Positions 49,797-61,883 of a stretch of DNA of 64,000 nucleotides are shown here, piece by piece. The translations under genes and the position numbers were made by a program. Each line of letters opens with the position of its first letter. Position 1 is the stretch's first letter. The stretch comes from Platanthera guangdongensis (Eukaryota; Streptophyta; Magnoliopsida; Asparagales; Orchidaceae): positions 119,637,519-119,701,518 of the forward strand of contig CM077151.1 in assembly GCA_039583875.1 (NCBI GenBank). The letters run 5' to 3'. The notes below the pieces were generated by a model. That model saw only the letters and a program-made list of their open reading frames with translations, searched no databases and had not been told where the DNA came from.

Positions 49797-49811
49797 AATA
49801 CCCCCATACTT
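49797..49811 (-). other. Element F polypurine tract
   Basis: Minus strand AAGTATGGGGGTATT immediately before the LTR start. A near copy (CTTAAGTATGAGGG) lies about 1.6 kb upstream in element sense, at 51389-51402. Confidence 0.8.
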
Positions 49812-51600
49812 AAGCTTTTGCTATTCCAGAGCAAAAGTTTGAGGTGAACTTATAAGGAATAGAAAAAACTCTAAGTTTAGCTAGCGCTTAATCAATTATA
49901 AGAGAGATATAAATAAATATACGGGGTGTAAGAGTTAAGTTTTAAAATTATGTAGATGATTTAAATAGCGCAAAAGTTTTGGTCGAAAGACTTCTTGATG
50001 TAATCTAATAGAAAGCAGTAATTGTATTGGTTAGATTAACAAAAATAGTTTGGAATTATATGAACTTTTAGTTTATAGGAGTTTTACTGGAAATAATGCA
50101 ATTTACAAATTATGCTCTCAAAAAGATTTTTGAATTAATTCTAGAATCGTGAAATTGGCTAAGGGGATTGATGTTGGTTTATGAAGAGGGTTTTGATTTT
50201 GAGGTGAGGTAATTTTTTCTCGAACCTCCATTTTTTTTCTTGGATTATTAGGAAAATGAAATCTTATTTTCCTAATATCATTTTTTTCTTTTTATCTTCA
50301 TAAGAAAATTAACCCAATGTATATGTGTAGGAGTAATGAATTTTATCCTCTTACTCCATAACATATAATCTTTTTAAATTATTGGGTGCCTATGTTTACG
50401 GAACGAAATATTATTCCCATTGACATATGATCTTTTATGGATAAAAATGTTTTCATGCCCAGTAGGTCATGTTAGGTAAGGGGAGAAAGGAAAACTAGAT
50501 TTTTAATTAAAAACAATTTTGAGAGCAACCTTAATAAATTGTACGTTCTAATTTTTCAGAAAGATAAAAGTAAATATAATTGAATCCTATAGTCGTTATT
50601 TTCTAACATAGTACACGTGCTCCTATCAATGAAAAATTAGAAGTAGTGCCTAAAACGAGTTCGCTATTTTTAACAAAGCATAATGAATTTTTTAAAACTT
50701 AACCCCGACTATTTAAAATTTTCACTCAATAATTAACAAACGAATAGCAAACAGAGAATTAATAAAATTCACATATAAATAAACCCAAAACAAAATTTTT
50801 GGATAGCAGGAAAGTTAAGGATGGAATATTTGATTTATTTGTTTCAAAATAATTTTTTTTATTTTTATAGTTTTTATCATCATTTTTTTGTGTTTTTCAT
50901 TTTTTATCTTTTTTTGTATTTTTGTTTTGTTTTACTAAATTTGTTTTTTGAATTTTTTTGAACTATTATCTTTTTTTTGGTTTTTAAGTTTGTCTTTAAT
51001 ATATACATAAAAAGTTTTTTTGTATTTTTTTAAAATAAAATTTTCATTCTATTTACAAAGATTGGGAGAAAAAGAAAAGTTATTTACAAGAATAAGAGGG
51101 AAAAGGAAGGGGGAGAGAGAAGATTATTTAGATAAAAATATTTACAAAGAAAAAAAAATATTTACAAAGTGAAACTAATTTTTTTTGTTCATTTGTTTTA
51201 TAATTTTTTTTGGAGTTTTTGGAAAAAAGAAAGAAAAAGGAAATGAAATTTTTTTTTTGGATTTTTCATTTTAATTTTTTTGTGTTTTTTCTCATCTTAA
51301 GATTTTTTTGTTTTGTTGTTATATATATATTTTTTGTATTTTTGAAATGCAGAAAAGTAGAAGTGCAGAAAGTAAAGCACGAAAACACCCTCATACTTAA
51401 GTCCAACATTGTCCCCAATGTTGCACGTAAGTATGCAGAACAAAAATGAAATAAAATGATGTATGTACAAAAATAAAGAGAGGTGGGGGGGGGGGGGGGT
51501 AGAAACGTCCCTGATGCGCATTCGGGGAAGTCCATTAGAAACCCTGCATTTATTAGAAAAAGCAGCAACAATAATAAGGAAAGAGCCAAAAAAATAAGCG
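49812..51600 (-). other. AT-rich noncoding module of element F
   Basis: No credible ORF; T-rich on the plus strand, with a run of 15 G at 51485-51499. An 8-bp-stem hairpin CAACATTG-TCCC-CAATGTTG spans 51404-51423 next to the internal PPT copy. Equivalent to 22380-24224 of element A. Confidence 0.7.
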
Positions 51601-51639
51601 AGGGGTGCCTCCCAGGAGCGCTGTGTTTATAGTCGTGTA

Positions 51640-52688
51640 GCTTGACTATTTTGGCGGGTATATAATGTTGAGGAAAGTAATGGTTTTGTTATGCCCGATC
51701 ACTAGATCGCCTGCTATATAAGACTTTAACCGATGACCATTTACTTTAAACGAACCTTTTTCCGGGTGGGAGACGAGTACGGTCTCATATGGAAAAACTT
51801 CTTCAATTAGAAAGGGGTCAGACCATCTAGATTTTAGTTTACCCGGAAAAAGTCTAAGACGTGAATTATAAAGAAGGACAAGATCGCCCGGAGAAAAATT
51901 TTTTGGGGACTTTATTTTCGATCGTGATATAACTTAGAGCGCTCCTTATAGAATTTATTGCTCTCGTAAGCGTTCGCACGCCATTCATCGAGCTCCTTTA
52001 GTTGCAGTTTTCTATTCTGAGTGGCTAAGTTGGCGTCGAGGTTTAAGAGTTTTAAAGCCCAAAGAGCGCGATGCACTAGTTCTACGGGTAAATTTCACGC
52101 TTTGCCATAGACTAGCCGGAACGGCGTACAACCAATTGCGGTTTTGTATGACGTCCGATACGCCCACAACGCTTCGTCGAGTTTAACGGACCAAGCTTTC
52201 CTATTTAGTGAAACGGCTTTTTCTAAAATTCGCTTAATCTCTCTGTTTACTACCTCAACTTGGCCACTTGTTTGCGGGTGGTAGGGGGTGGCAAGCTTGT
52301 GCGTGACTCCGTATTTAGTTAACGTCTTAGCCATAAGAGTGTTAAAGAAATGCGTTCCCCTATCACTAACAAATGCGCGAGGCATGCCGAAGCGAGAAAA
52401 TAGTCTTTTAAGAAATGTAACGACGACTCGCGCATCGTTGGTGGGGAGAGCTTGCGCTTCTGCCCACCTCAATACGTACTCGACCGCCACTAAAATATAT
52501 ATATTTTTGAAAGACGGAGGTACGGGGCCAACAAAATCTATTCCCCATAAATCGAAGACTTTGCACTCTAAAAACATGTTTTGGGGCATCTCGTCGTGAC
52601 GAGAGATGTTACCCGACCGCTGACAGCTATCGCATGCGCGCACAAAAGTATGCGCATCTTTGAAGAGAGTGGGCCAAAAGTAGCCCAC
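51640..52688 (-). pseudogene. Element F integrase
   Basis: Open from 52688 to 52095 with [35 protein letters not shown] and [18 protein letters not shown] (complete DDE). The stop at 52095 follows LVYGKA; beyond it LLNLDANLATQNRKLQLKEL and NKFYKERSKLYHDRK continue the C-terminus to about 51900. It corresponds almost residue for residue to 21391-22100 of element A, with fewer breaks. Confidence 0.9.
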
Positions 52689-53431
52689 CTCAAGCGTCTT
52701 CCGAGTGGTCCGGTTGGCTTGATAATGCCCACCGGCTGGACCCTCGTGGCAGTGCTTAAGAATTTACAAGCACTCCACACCCGCAACGCATCTTCGGACC
52801 GCTTGGTCCGCGCATATACGAAAAAGAAATGGGTCCTCCCAAACGAAATTTTTCAAGTCAGAAAAGAATTTCTTCTTTTGATGACTTGAAAAACTCTTTA
52901 GGAAGCACCCGCGCTACTAAGAAATTTGCAATGTCTGCGAACCAAGGTGAAGATGATGAAGAATTATGAATGGCAAGGAGGCGTTCCTCGGGGAATCTAT
53001 CATTTATTTCAGATTCGACGAGCGCTTCCGCACCCATTTTTTCTAAACGGGAGAGGTGGTCTGCCGCTAGATTTTCCGCTCCCCGCTTATCTCGGATCTC
53101 CAAATCAAACTCTTGTAGGAGGAGAATCCATCGAAGAAGTCGGGGCTTCGCATCATGTTTAACTAATAAATATTTAAGGGCGGAGTGATCGGTAAATACG
53201 ATAAATTTAGAAAGCGTTATATACGAGCGAAACTTATCAAAAGCGAAGACGACAGCTAAGAGTTCCTTTTCTGTTGTCGTGTAATTTACTTGTGCGGAAG
53301 TGAGCATCTTGCTAGCGTAATAAATAGGATGAAAATGTTTTTCTACGCGTTGGCCAAGAACGGCACCTAAGGCAATATCACTAGCATCGCACATTATTTC
53401 GAACGGAAGGGACCAATTAGTGGCCTGAAAG
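52689..53431 (-). pseudogene. Element F RNase H and integrase N-terminus
   Basis: The frame at 52858-53394 has [59 protein letters not shown] and [17 protein letters not shown] lies just upstream. The sequence is cut at about 53431 by the G LTR. A frameshift near 52860 separates it from the integrase zinc-finger region. Confidence 0.88.
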
Positions 53432-54957
53432 TGCAGCTAGATCTGATATACTCTAGAGGGGGGGTGAATAGAGTATATGGTGCTTGAAAACTTTTTACAA
53501 CAATTATTGTAATGTGAGTGAGTAGGGAAGCAATTATAAATCTAATTACAGAACTAAACTAATCATAAGCTAATCACAGAACAATCACAGCCAGAAACAA
53601 AAATAAAGACAAGAAAAACCAGATGACACAAGGAAATATAGTGGTTCCCCTAAACTTGGGTACATCCACTCTTCTACCACCCTAGGTAGGAATCCACTGT
53701 AGGATGAGTTGATCAGGTGTCCTGGGCACCAATGAGCTTTTGATAAGGTGCTCAAAAACCAAATCAGATTTTTTGATCAGGTGTCTTGCCACCAATGAGC
53801 TTTTGACAAGGTGCTCAAAAACCAAACCCAAACTTTTGAAGGGAGTTTGAGAAACCCTGTACAGAGATGGGGGTGAGAGAGTGATGAAATTATTCTCTTT
53901 CTCAAACAACTGAGAAGACTATGTGGATTTGATGGTGTCAAAGCCCCCCCTGAGTCCTTGAGATCTTCAGGTAAAGAAGCTTTGCTGTAGTGTGATAGGC
54001 CTTCAGAAATTGAGCTCCAGCAAAAGATGATTTCAGCAACAGCTGAAATGTTAGGTGTCTGGAGTCTTGAAAGATGTTGGCCTTTAACACTTGAGACTAG
54101 AGAGATCTGAAGATTTCAGAAAAATTTGATCTCCTTGGATGTGTGTTCTTGAGAATTCTTTGAGACAGAATATTTTTGTTCTTGTTCTGAAGATTACTGA
54201 TGTCTGGCTTTTCTGTCTGTCTGTATATCTATATGAGAGATTCAAAAATTCTTCTTTTATTCTCTGGTACTGAATAGAAAAACATTCTCTGTCAAGAATA
54301 GTCGTTGGCCTGCATTAATTGCATCCTTAATTGCAAAATGTCTTCTGGAGGAAAGTCCATAGAAATATTCCTTGAAAATCCCTTGAAACTTGGTCCAGAA
54401 ATAAATGAAAACGGCTAGAAAATCTTCTGAATTAATTGCAGAATAACTCCTTAACTGATCTGAATTTGAATCTTGAAAAACCTTGAAGTTATCTGAAAAC
54501 GTCGAACTGAGCTCTGCTATCGTTGAACTGAGCTCAGCGATATGGACTTATACTGCAACAAAATATCGTCAATCTGAGCTCAAAGATCGTCGAACTGAGC
54601 TCAGAGATAGAGATCCAATACTGAGTCAAAGATCGTCGAACTGAGCTCACCGATCGTCGAATGGAGTTCGATGATATGTGGAAGTTGAGCTCAGCGATCG
54701 TCGAATGGAGTTCGACGATCTCTCGAAGTTGAGCTAGACGATCGTCGATCGGAGTTCGACGAATCGTCGTGCTGAGTTCGACGATATGACTTAGTCTCAA
54801 ACTGAAAAAGTCTTGGTCTTGAGGGCAGCTTCCAAACTTAGACTTATAACCCTTAGACTCAATTATAATTGACCTTTAGGACTATACAGGAGGTCAAACA
54901 TTGGTTTCCTAGAGACATAGTGATCCTGACCCAAATTAGTAATAGGGTGTTCCAACA
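53432..54957 (-). repeat. Element G 3' LTR
   Basis: Element-sense start TGTTGGAACACCC at 54957, a typical SIRE LTR start, right after the polypurine tract. The end is placed at AGCTGCA (53432), where F coding sequence resumes. About 1.5 kb; no second copy in the window. Confidence 0.8.
54498..54783 (-). promoter_or_regulatory. TCGTCGA dyad array in G U3
   Basis: Eight TCGTCGA/TCGACGA words interleaved with GAGCTC palindromes. Dyads ATCGTCGA-N7-TCGACGAT: 54697-54719 perfect, 54653-54675 and 54741-54763 with one mismatch each. A TATA-like TATAGATATA lies downstream at 54224-54233 (minus). Confidence 0.8.
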
Positions 54958-54975
54958 ATCTCCCCCTATTTTGGT
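54958..54975 (-). other. Element G polypurine tract
   Basis: Minus strand AAAATAGGGGGAGAT abuts the LTR start. Confidence 0.8.
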
Positions 54976-55127
54976 TAGGATTACTATTTACAGAGTTTGG
55001 AAAAATTAAATAACAACATACAAGCATCAATACAGAAAAGCAAAAGACTGGACATTACAGAATCACAGATATATATATATCATCCCAGATAATAACCAGA
55101 AGTTAAGATGATTGTCACCTTACATAA

Positions 55128-58100
55128 TTATTTCTTTTCCTTTCCCTTAATGAGTTTGATTTCTCTGTTGGGGTTGAAGGCTTCTTTCTTTGATCTTGTA
55201 TCATCTGCTGCACCTAAAGTGGTTTGCTGTTTGGGCCTGGGAACTACAGCTTCAGGATGCAGTTCCATGTACCTGTCAGAATCAAAAAATTTGCTTGATA
55301 CATATTTTTCCAACTCTTTCTTTCTCTGTTCAGACATTGCAGAGATGTTGGATGAGTCTCTTCCTTGCTCTTTAGCTTTCTTGATCTGATCCAGTGCAGC
55401 AAGTTCTTTCATCCTTGCAGTCCAAGCAGCTGGATTGTTCTCATGGTCTTCAAAAGGTACTGGTGGCTCATATCTATTAGAAGGATTGTCTTGAGGAGGC
55501 CTGAATGAAATAGTTTCCTTCAACTTATAGGGAAAAGGACCAGATGTGGTGTTAGATGAGATTTGTCCTTCCCTGGAGTATAGATGTTGCCTTGAGTATC
55601 CTTTGAAGTAAACCTGGACTTCTCTTTGATTGCCTCGGTATCCTCCTCTCCTGGATTGAGAACCCCTGGACTGGCTTCCCCTATGGTAGGATCTAGCATG
55701 TGGCTGATAGGGAGTTTGACTTCTAGCAGGGGGTTGAGGAGCTGAACTTCCACCTGCACCTGTATCAGGAGGAGGTGGTGGAGGAGGATGAGAATGTTGG
55801 AATTGAGAAGAGCCCTTTTCATATTTCCTTTTCTTCTTCATTGCTTTGAGTTGATTCTTTGAGTACTGCATCCAGTGCTCTGTGATGGGGCAATCATGAA
55901 GAATATAGTATGGTATATCATTGTTATCCTTGACCTTGGCAGGAGGTACTCTCTTCATGGCTTTGCTCCTTGCCTTTCTCTTCCTGGCAATGATAGCAGA
56001 AGAATCATCAGAATCTGTTCTGAACTCATCACTTTCAGAACTTTGATCATCATAAAGGGCATCAATCTTCTTCATCAAATCTTTCTTGAGCTGTATAGAA
56101 GCAGATGAGGCAGCAGAGGGTGTAGTAGCAAAAGTTGAAGCAGTAGCAGTAGTGACAACAACAGATACAGAAGGTGTTGCAGCAGAAATTGAGGCAGAAA
56201 TAGTAACAACAGCAGATACTGAAGGTTCTGGAGAAGTAACAACAGCAGCCGTAATAGTTTCACTAACAGCAATATCAGCAGTAGAAATATCAGCAGAAAA
56301 TACAGAAGGCTCAAACTCATGTGCCTCTGTCATAAGGATCTCCTTAGAAATTGGCTCATCAGCAGTAACAGCAATAGTATCAACAAAATTTTCAGCAGTA
56401 GGAGGGGCAGCAACATCAAAAACAACAGTAATGCTTTCAGCAGAAGTAGCAGCAGCATAAACTGAGTGGACAAATAAGGTGATGATGCTGGGGTCACAGC
56501 AAGAGAATGACACACGGGCCTTGGACAGATCCTCTGGGGGCTGGATAACAACTGTCTCTAGCAGACATCTGAAATATATAGAATCAAATGCTGAGAGCAA
56601 AGACCTGAGGTCTATTGCAAAGACTGCAGCAGGAGGAACTGGATCTTGAGACACAGCAGCAGGAGCAGCAGTAACAGGAGCTGAAGAAACAGCAATAGCA
56701 GCAGCAGCAGGTAGGCTCACTGAAACAGCAAGAGCAGCAACAGGCAGACTCACTTCATAGGGCATCTCCCCCTGCCTAGATTCAGACATGGCTGGATCAA
56801 GGCACACTGCTGAAGGGGCTGCCTGAGGGAATAGAGAGGAGAGCCTGGAATAAAGGGCTGCCACTGACAGGAGTATTGGAGCCAAGGAGGTCTCCAAGAG
56901 AAGAGATAGCCTGGGGGCTAGCAATTCATACAGCCTGTCAGCAAGGGCTGGAATGTCTACTTGCTCAGTAGTTACTGGAGCAGAGGTAGAGGATGGAGGA
57001 GTAGCTGTTGGTGATGGTAGTGTAGGGCTGGTGAATGGGGGAAGAGATGGCTGAGGTGTGGGTAAGCTGGATATGGAGGATAGTGGGATGGAGATAGATG
57101 GGGTGAAGGTGGGTTGGTCAATGATTTCTTGCAGAAGATCTTGATAAGATGTTGAGGATGAGGGCAGCTCAGGAGGAGAGGATGGTGAATCATCCATGAA
57201 GGAATCATCAATGAGGTTGAAGGATGGAATGGAGGGTGATGAAGTGGCATCTGGTTGAGGGTAGGAGTATAAAGGATGGAATTATTCTTCTGGGGTTGGA
57301 AGAGTAGGGATTGGAGATGGTGTAGATGTTGGAGAGGGGCTGGAGATGATGATGGTGGATGGAGTTTGAATGGTAGATGGAATGGGAAGAGATGGAATTG
57401 GAGGAGGAGTAGAGGCATCAGCAGGCAGGTCATCTGCAGGGGCAGAGACCTGTGGGGAAGTGATTCTGAGAGTCCTCGTGCCTGAAGGAGTGCTGGAGGA
57501 GGGCCTGCTGGGCTTGATGATCTGTCTGTCACATTTTCCAAAAAGGGCACAGGACAGTATCTTGGATGCATTAATGTGGATTCCAGAGGAGACCAGCAAT
57601 GCAGGGCACCTATGCTGCAGAAAAATGCCTAATATCCTTCCAAAGTTTACAAAACTTTTGTTGATTTTCTTCTTAATGAGGTCAAAGAATACCTCTCCCC
57701 AATTCAGGTTCTTCTTGTCTACTAGGGCTCCCATTAGGCAGAGCTGATACCTGGAGATTGTATCATGAGCAGAGTGCTTAGGCAGTAGGACTTTCCCAAC
57801 TACATCAGCCAGGAATCTGTATTCCACAGAAAGATTATTTTTCAATAGCTTGCTAGGGTTAGCCTCAGAGTGACCCATTTTGGCAAGCAAGTCAGCATAG
57901 TCTTCTCCAGACAAATCAGCAGTATCTCCACCAGTTCTTAACTCAAAAACCTCTGTTAGAATTGTTGGGTCAAGGGTACCTGAGTGCCAGAGATTGATCC
58001 AACAATGGTGTTGTTGTCCTGATTGTGTGCAGTGTAGACCCATTCCTTAATCTCATCAGAAGCAAGATTAATCCTTGTAGTCATGATTGCAGTAAGTTTT

Positions 58101-58222
58101 TGCTCTTTGAATAACTCTAAGATATCCTGAAAAACCTGGTCTGTTGTGCTGAAGGATTCCATGTCGATGTCGAAGCCAGCATCAAATTTCATGGCGGCAA
58201 GAACAGCAACAGACACAGCCAT
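55128..58222 (-). pseudogene. SIRE-type envelope-like ORF of element G
   Basis: Third ORF after pol. The start is chosen at the ATG complementary to 58220-58222, which follows a TTTGCAG acceptor-like site. The N-terminal third contains GEDYADLLAKMGHSEANPSK, VVGKVLLPKHSAHDTISRY and NLNWGEVFFDLIKKKI, a conserved module of plant SIRE-type third ORFs (also found in proteins annotated as putative plant transposon protein). The middle is Pro/Ser/Thr- and then Ala/Val-rich; the C-terminal part is basic, with SRGSQSRRGGYRGNQRE. No strong signal peptide or transmembrane segment is evident. Breaks: a small frameshift near 57960-58010 and one in-frame TAA at 57282-57284. Function unknown; the envelope label is historical. 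Confidence 0.8.
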
Positions 58223-58719
58223 AGTTACCTGCAAAGATTCAACAAACAAAACGACCAAGTGCAGAAATGTTTGGAGGGAAAAAAAGTTGTTGCAAAGAAA
58301 TCGAAAGCGCAAAGGAGAACAACGACAAAAAAATGAATTTTATATTAGGGTTCGACTCAGAAATGGAACGATCGTTGAACGCAGTTCGACGATCGGGGCT
58401 TCTAAAGGAATCTGAAGAGTCTTCAACATCGTCGATCTCCGTTCGACGATATTGGAGAGCATTGAGCTCTGTTCGAAGATCGTTCAGAGAACAAAATCGT
58501 CGAGCGCCGTTCGACGATCGCTGACCGGAAGAGATAGTTCATACTATCTGAGAACCGCTGAACTCAGGTCGACGATTTCAGAAATCGTCGATCTCCGTTC
58601 GACGATCTGGGGGAAAATCGTCGAGCGCAGTTCAGAGATCAGAAAACCTCTAGACACTAAGAAAAATCAAGATGTTTGCCTAGTCTTGGTCAATTTTTAG
58701 GCTTTTAAAATCTTGGATA
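58223..58719 (-). promoter_or_regulatory. pol-env spacer of element G with promoter-like layout
   Basis: In element sense: the end of pol at 58720; an array of nine TCGTCGA/TCGACGA words with three perfect ATCGTCGA-N7-TCGACGAT dyads (58585-58607, 58496-58518, 58428-58450); TATAAAAT at 58337-58344; a pyrimidine-rich leader; TTTGCAG ending at 58229; and ATG at 58222. This copies the order of the LTR promoter. Internal promoter activity is an inference. Confidence 0.6.
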
Positions 58720-61700
58720 TTATTTAAGACTTCCTCCATCTAACATTCCTAACTGATTTAGGAAGAAGGTGTGTTTCTTTTCATCCAAGGGCTTGGTGAA
58801 AATATCTCCCCTTTGTAAATCAGTTGGGATATATTGTAGTTCAATTTTATTCTTTTCAACATTATCCCTTAAGAAATGATGTCTAATCTCTGTGTTTTGT
58901 CCTACTATGGAGGACTGGATTTTGAGCTATAGAAATAACACTGGTGTTATCACAAAAGATTTTAGACTTCTCTAAGTTGTAGCCATAGTCTAGGAGTTGG
59001 TTTTGAATCCACAAGATTTGTGAACAACAACTGCCTGCAGCCATATATTCAGCTTCAGCAGTTGAAGTTGACACAGAGGTTTGTTTCTTACAAAACCAGG
59101 AGACAAGTCTGTCACCAAGGAACTGGCAAGTTCCACTGGTGCTTTTCCTGTCAATTCTGCATCCAGCATAATCAGCATCAGAAAATCCAGTAATATCAAA
59201 TGCTGAATCTTTTGGATACCAGAGACCTAGATTTGGACAACTTTTAAAATACCTGAGAATCCTCTTTACTAATGTTAGGTGTGACTCTCTAGGGCTTACT
59301 TGGAACCTAGCACATATACATGTAGCAAACATTATATCTGGTCTACTAGCTGTAAGGTACAGTAAAGAGCCAATCATTGCTCTATATGTTGTCTGATCAA
59401 CAGGTTTCCCATGTTCATCAGCATCCAAAACAGCATTAGTAGGCATAGGTGTTTTCATACAAGATGCTTCAGACATGCCAAACTTCTTAACCAATTCATT
59501 TGCATACTTGGTTTGAGAAATGAAGATGCCTTCAGCATGCTGTTTGACTTGCAATACTAGGAAGAAGGATAGCTCACCCATGCTACTCATTTCAAATTTA
59601 GAATGCATTAGGTTGGAAAACCTTCTGCACAATTTGGAGTTAGTAGAACAAAAAATAATATCATCTACATAAATCTGCACTAGTAGGGTATGAGACTTAT
59701 GGGTTCTAATGAAAAGAGTTTGGTCTACTCTACCCCTTAAAAATCCATTTTCCAAAAGAAGGCATGCTAGGGTCTCATACCATGCTCTAGGAGCTTGCTT
59801 GAGACCATATAATGCTTTGTTCAATCTAAAAACATAATCAGGATAAGTTGGAGAGATAAAACCTGGAGGTTGTCTGACATATACTTCCTCTTTGATGTCT
59901 CCATTTAGAAATGCACTTTTGACATCCATCTGATATACCTTGAAGCCTTTATGTACTGCATAAGCTAAAAATATTCTGATGGCTTCCAATCTTGCAACAG
60001 GTACAAAAGTCTGGTCATAGTCTATTCCTTCTTCTTGAGAATATCCCTGAGCAACTAGCCTTGCCTTGTTCCTTACAATTACTCCTTGATCATCCAGTTT
60101 GTTTCTGAATACCCACTTTGTTCCAACAATGGAGTGATCCTTAGGCTTTGGCACTAGTTCACATACTTTGTTCCTTTCAAATTGATGCAACTTCTCTTGC
60201 ATTGCAATGATCCAGTGTGGATCTTGCTCTGCATCTTGAATGAACTCAGGTTCAATTTGAGATAGGAAGCAGGTGTGCAACAGGTTTTGGTTGACCTGAT
60301 TTCTGGTTTGCACACCAGCTGAGATGTCTCCAATTATTTGGGAAATTGGATGGTCTCTTGATGTTACTAAATCAACAGGGGGTGTTGATTGTTCACCAAC
60401 CTGTGTTGTTGTTTCCTCTTGTGGTACAACAACGTGCTCTTCAAGTTGTTTTTCAATATGTTGAGCACTTTCTTCATCTTCACTGCTTTCATCCCTTTGG
60501 GTAACCTGTAACTTGTTCAAGTCTTCAACAAGAGAATGTTCCTGCAAAGGTTCTATGGTAGAAGAGATCTTCTCCTTTAAAGACATGTTAGATTCATCAA
60601 ATGATATATGTACAGATTCCTCAATTTTTAGAGATGATTTATTATACACCCTATAAGCCTTGCTGATCATGGAGTATCCCAGAAACACTCCTTCATCAGC
60701 TTTAGCTTGAAATTTTGCTAAGTATTTCTTGTCATTATTATGTATATAGCAAATACAACCAAAAACTCTAAAATAATTAACTTTAGGTTTCTTCCTTTTG
60801 AGTAATTCATAGGGAGTCTTTCCCTTTAGTTTATGTATCAAACTTCTATTCAGCACATAGTTGGAGGTGTTCACTGCCTCTGCCCAAAAGGATAGAGGAA
60901 GATGAGCATCTGACAACAATGTAGTGGCAGATTCAATAAGGGTTCTATTTTTCCTTTCAGCTACCCCATTTTGTTGAGGAGTTCTAGGAGCTGAGAAAGT
61001 ATGTCTGATCCCTTCACTCTGACAGAACTCTTGCATAAGAAGAGAATCAAACTCTGTCCCATGATCACTTCTGACCAGGGCAATGTGAGTATTGAACTCA
61101 ATCTGTATACATTTGAGAAACTTTGTCAGACACTTAAAGTTATCAGACTTCTTCCTTAGAAAGAACACCCAAGTGAATCTAGAGAAGTCATCTACAACTA
61201 CTAAAGTGTAAGATTTCCCTCCTAGGTTTTGTACTGTGATGGGTCCAAAAAGATCCATGTGTAACAGATACAATATCCTAGGTGAATCACTCTTATTAAG
61301 TGACTTAAAGCTATTTTTAGTTTGCTTGCCTAATTGACAAGCCCTGCAGAGTCCTTCCTTCTTGTAGGGGTCAGAAGGTAGTCCTCTAACAAGGTTGTCC
61401 TTGGATAGCCTAATAATGGTTCTAAGATTTAGGTGTCCTAGTCTCTTATGCCATAAGATATTTGGTCTACAAAAATAATTGAACAGGCAAATATCTACAT
61501 CTGTTGAAAGAAAATCTACTAGATAGATGTTACCTTTCCTTTTACCTGTCAACACAGTTGTGTTGTCCTCTGACTTGATTTTGCATAAAGATTTGCTGAA
61601 GGTCACCTGGTAGCCTTCATCACACAGCTGACTGATGCTTATTAAGTTGTGCTTCAGTCCTTCCATATAAGCTACCTTCTTGAATGTTACTGATCCAATC

Positions 61701-61873
61701 TGGACTGCACCATAGCCTTTAGTCTGTCCAAAGTTTGAATCACCAAAGATAACTTTGGGTCCAAGCTTGGCTCTAAAGGATGTGAGGTTGTCCTTGTTCC
61801 CTGTCATGTGCTTAGAGCACCCACTATCCAAGTACCATTGCTGGTTAGATGTTGGATAGGTCTTCACCTGCAC
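58720..61873 (-). pseudogene. Element G pol: protease, integrase, reverse transcriptase, RNase H
   Basis: Open over 996 codons (61873-58883). Protease [13 protein letters not shown] near residue 14; GAG-preintegrase HKRLGHLN and CRACQLGKQ; integrase [39 protein letters not shown] and [56 protein letters not shown] and YVDDIIFCS; RNase [23 protein letters not shown] and [11 protein letters not shown]. All catalytic words are intact. A 2-base loss near 58886 shifts the last 55 or so codons (DIFTKPLDEKKH, LGMLDGG) into another frame, ending TAA at 58720-58722. Starts in a different frame from gag, straight after a TGTGCAGGT word. Confidence 0.93.
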
Positions 61874-61883
61874 ATAAAATAAT

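Larger units (their letters stand above)
47009..53431 (-). mobile_element. Element F: Athila-like retrotransposon, 3' half
   Basis: Minus-strand element with a 2.8-kb 3' LTR, polypurine tract, AT-rich module, integrase and RNase H highly similar to A. It is interrupted at 53431 by element G, so its RT, gag and 5' LTR lie beyond the window. It sits inside E. Confidence 0.9.

Noticed and set aside
54498..54783. Regularly repeated short dyads considered as a CRISPR-like array
   Set aside because: Plant LTR context, no constant repeat of CRISPR length, variable spacing between dyads and no cas genes.
56075..56551. Leucine-rich minus-strand frames and a plus-strand 124-codon frame
   Set aside because: Shadows of the Ala/Val-rich part of the envelope-like ORF, made by low-complexity codons.
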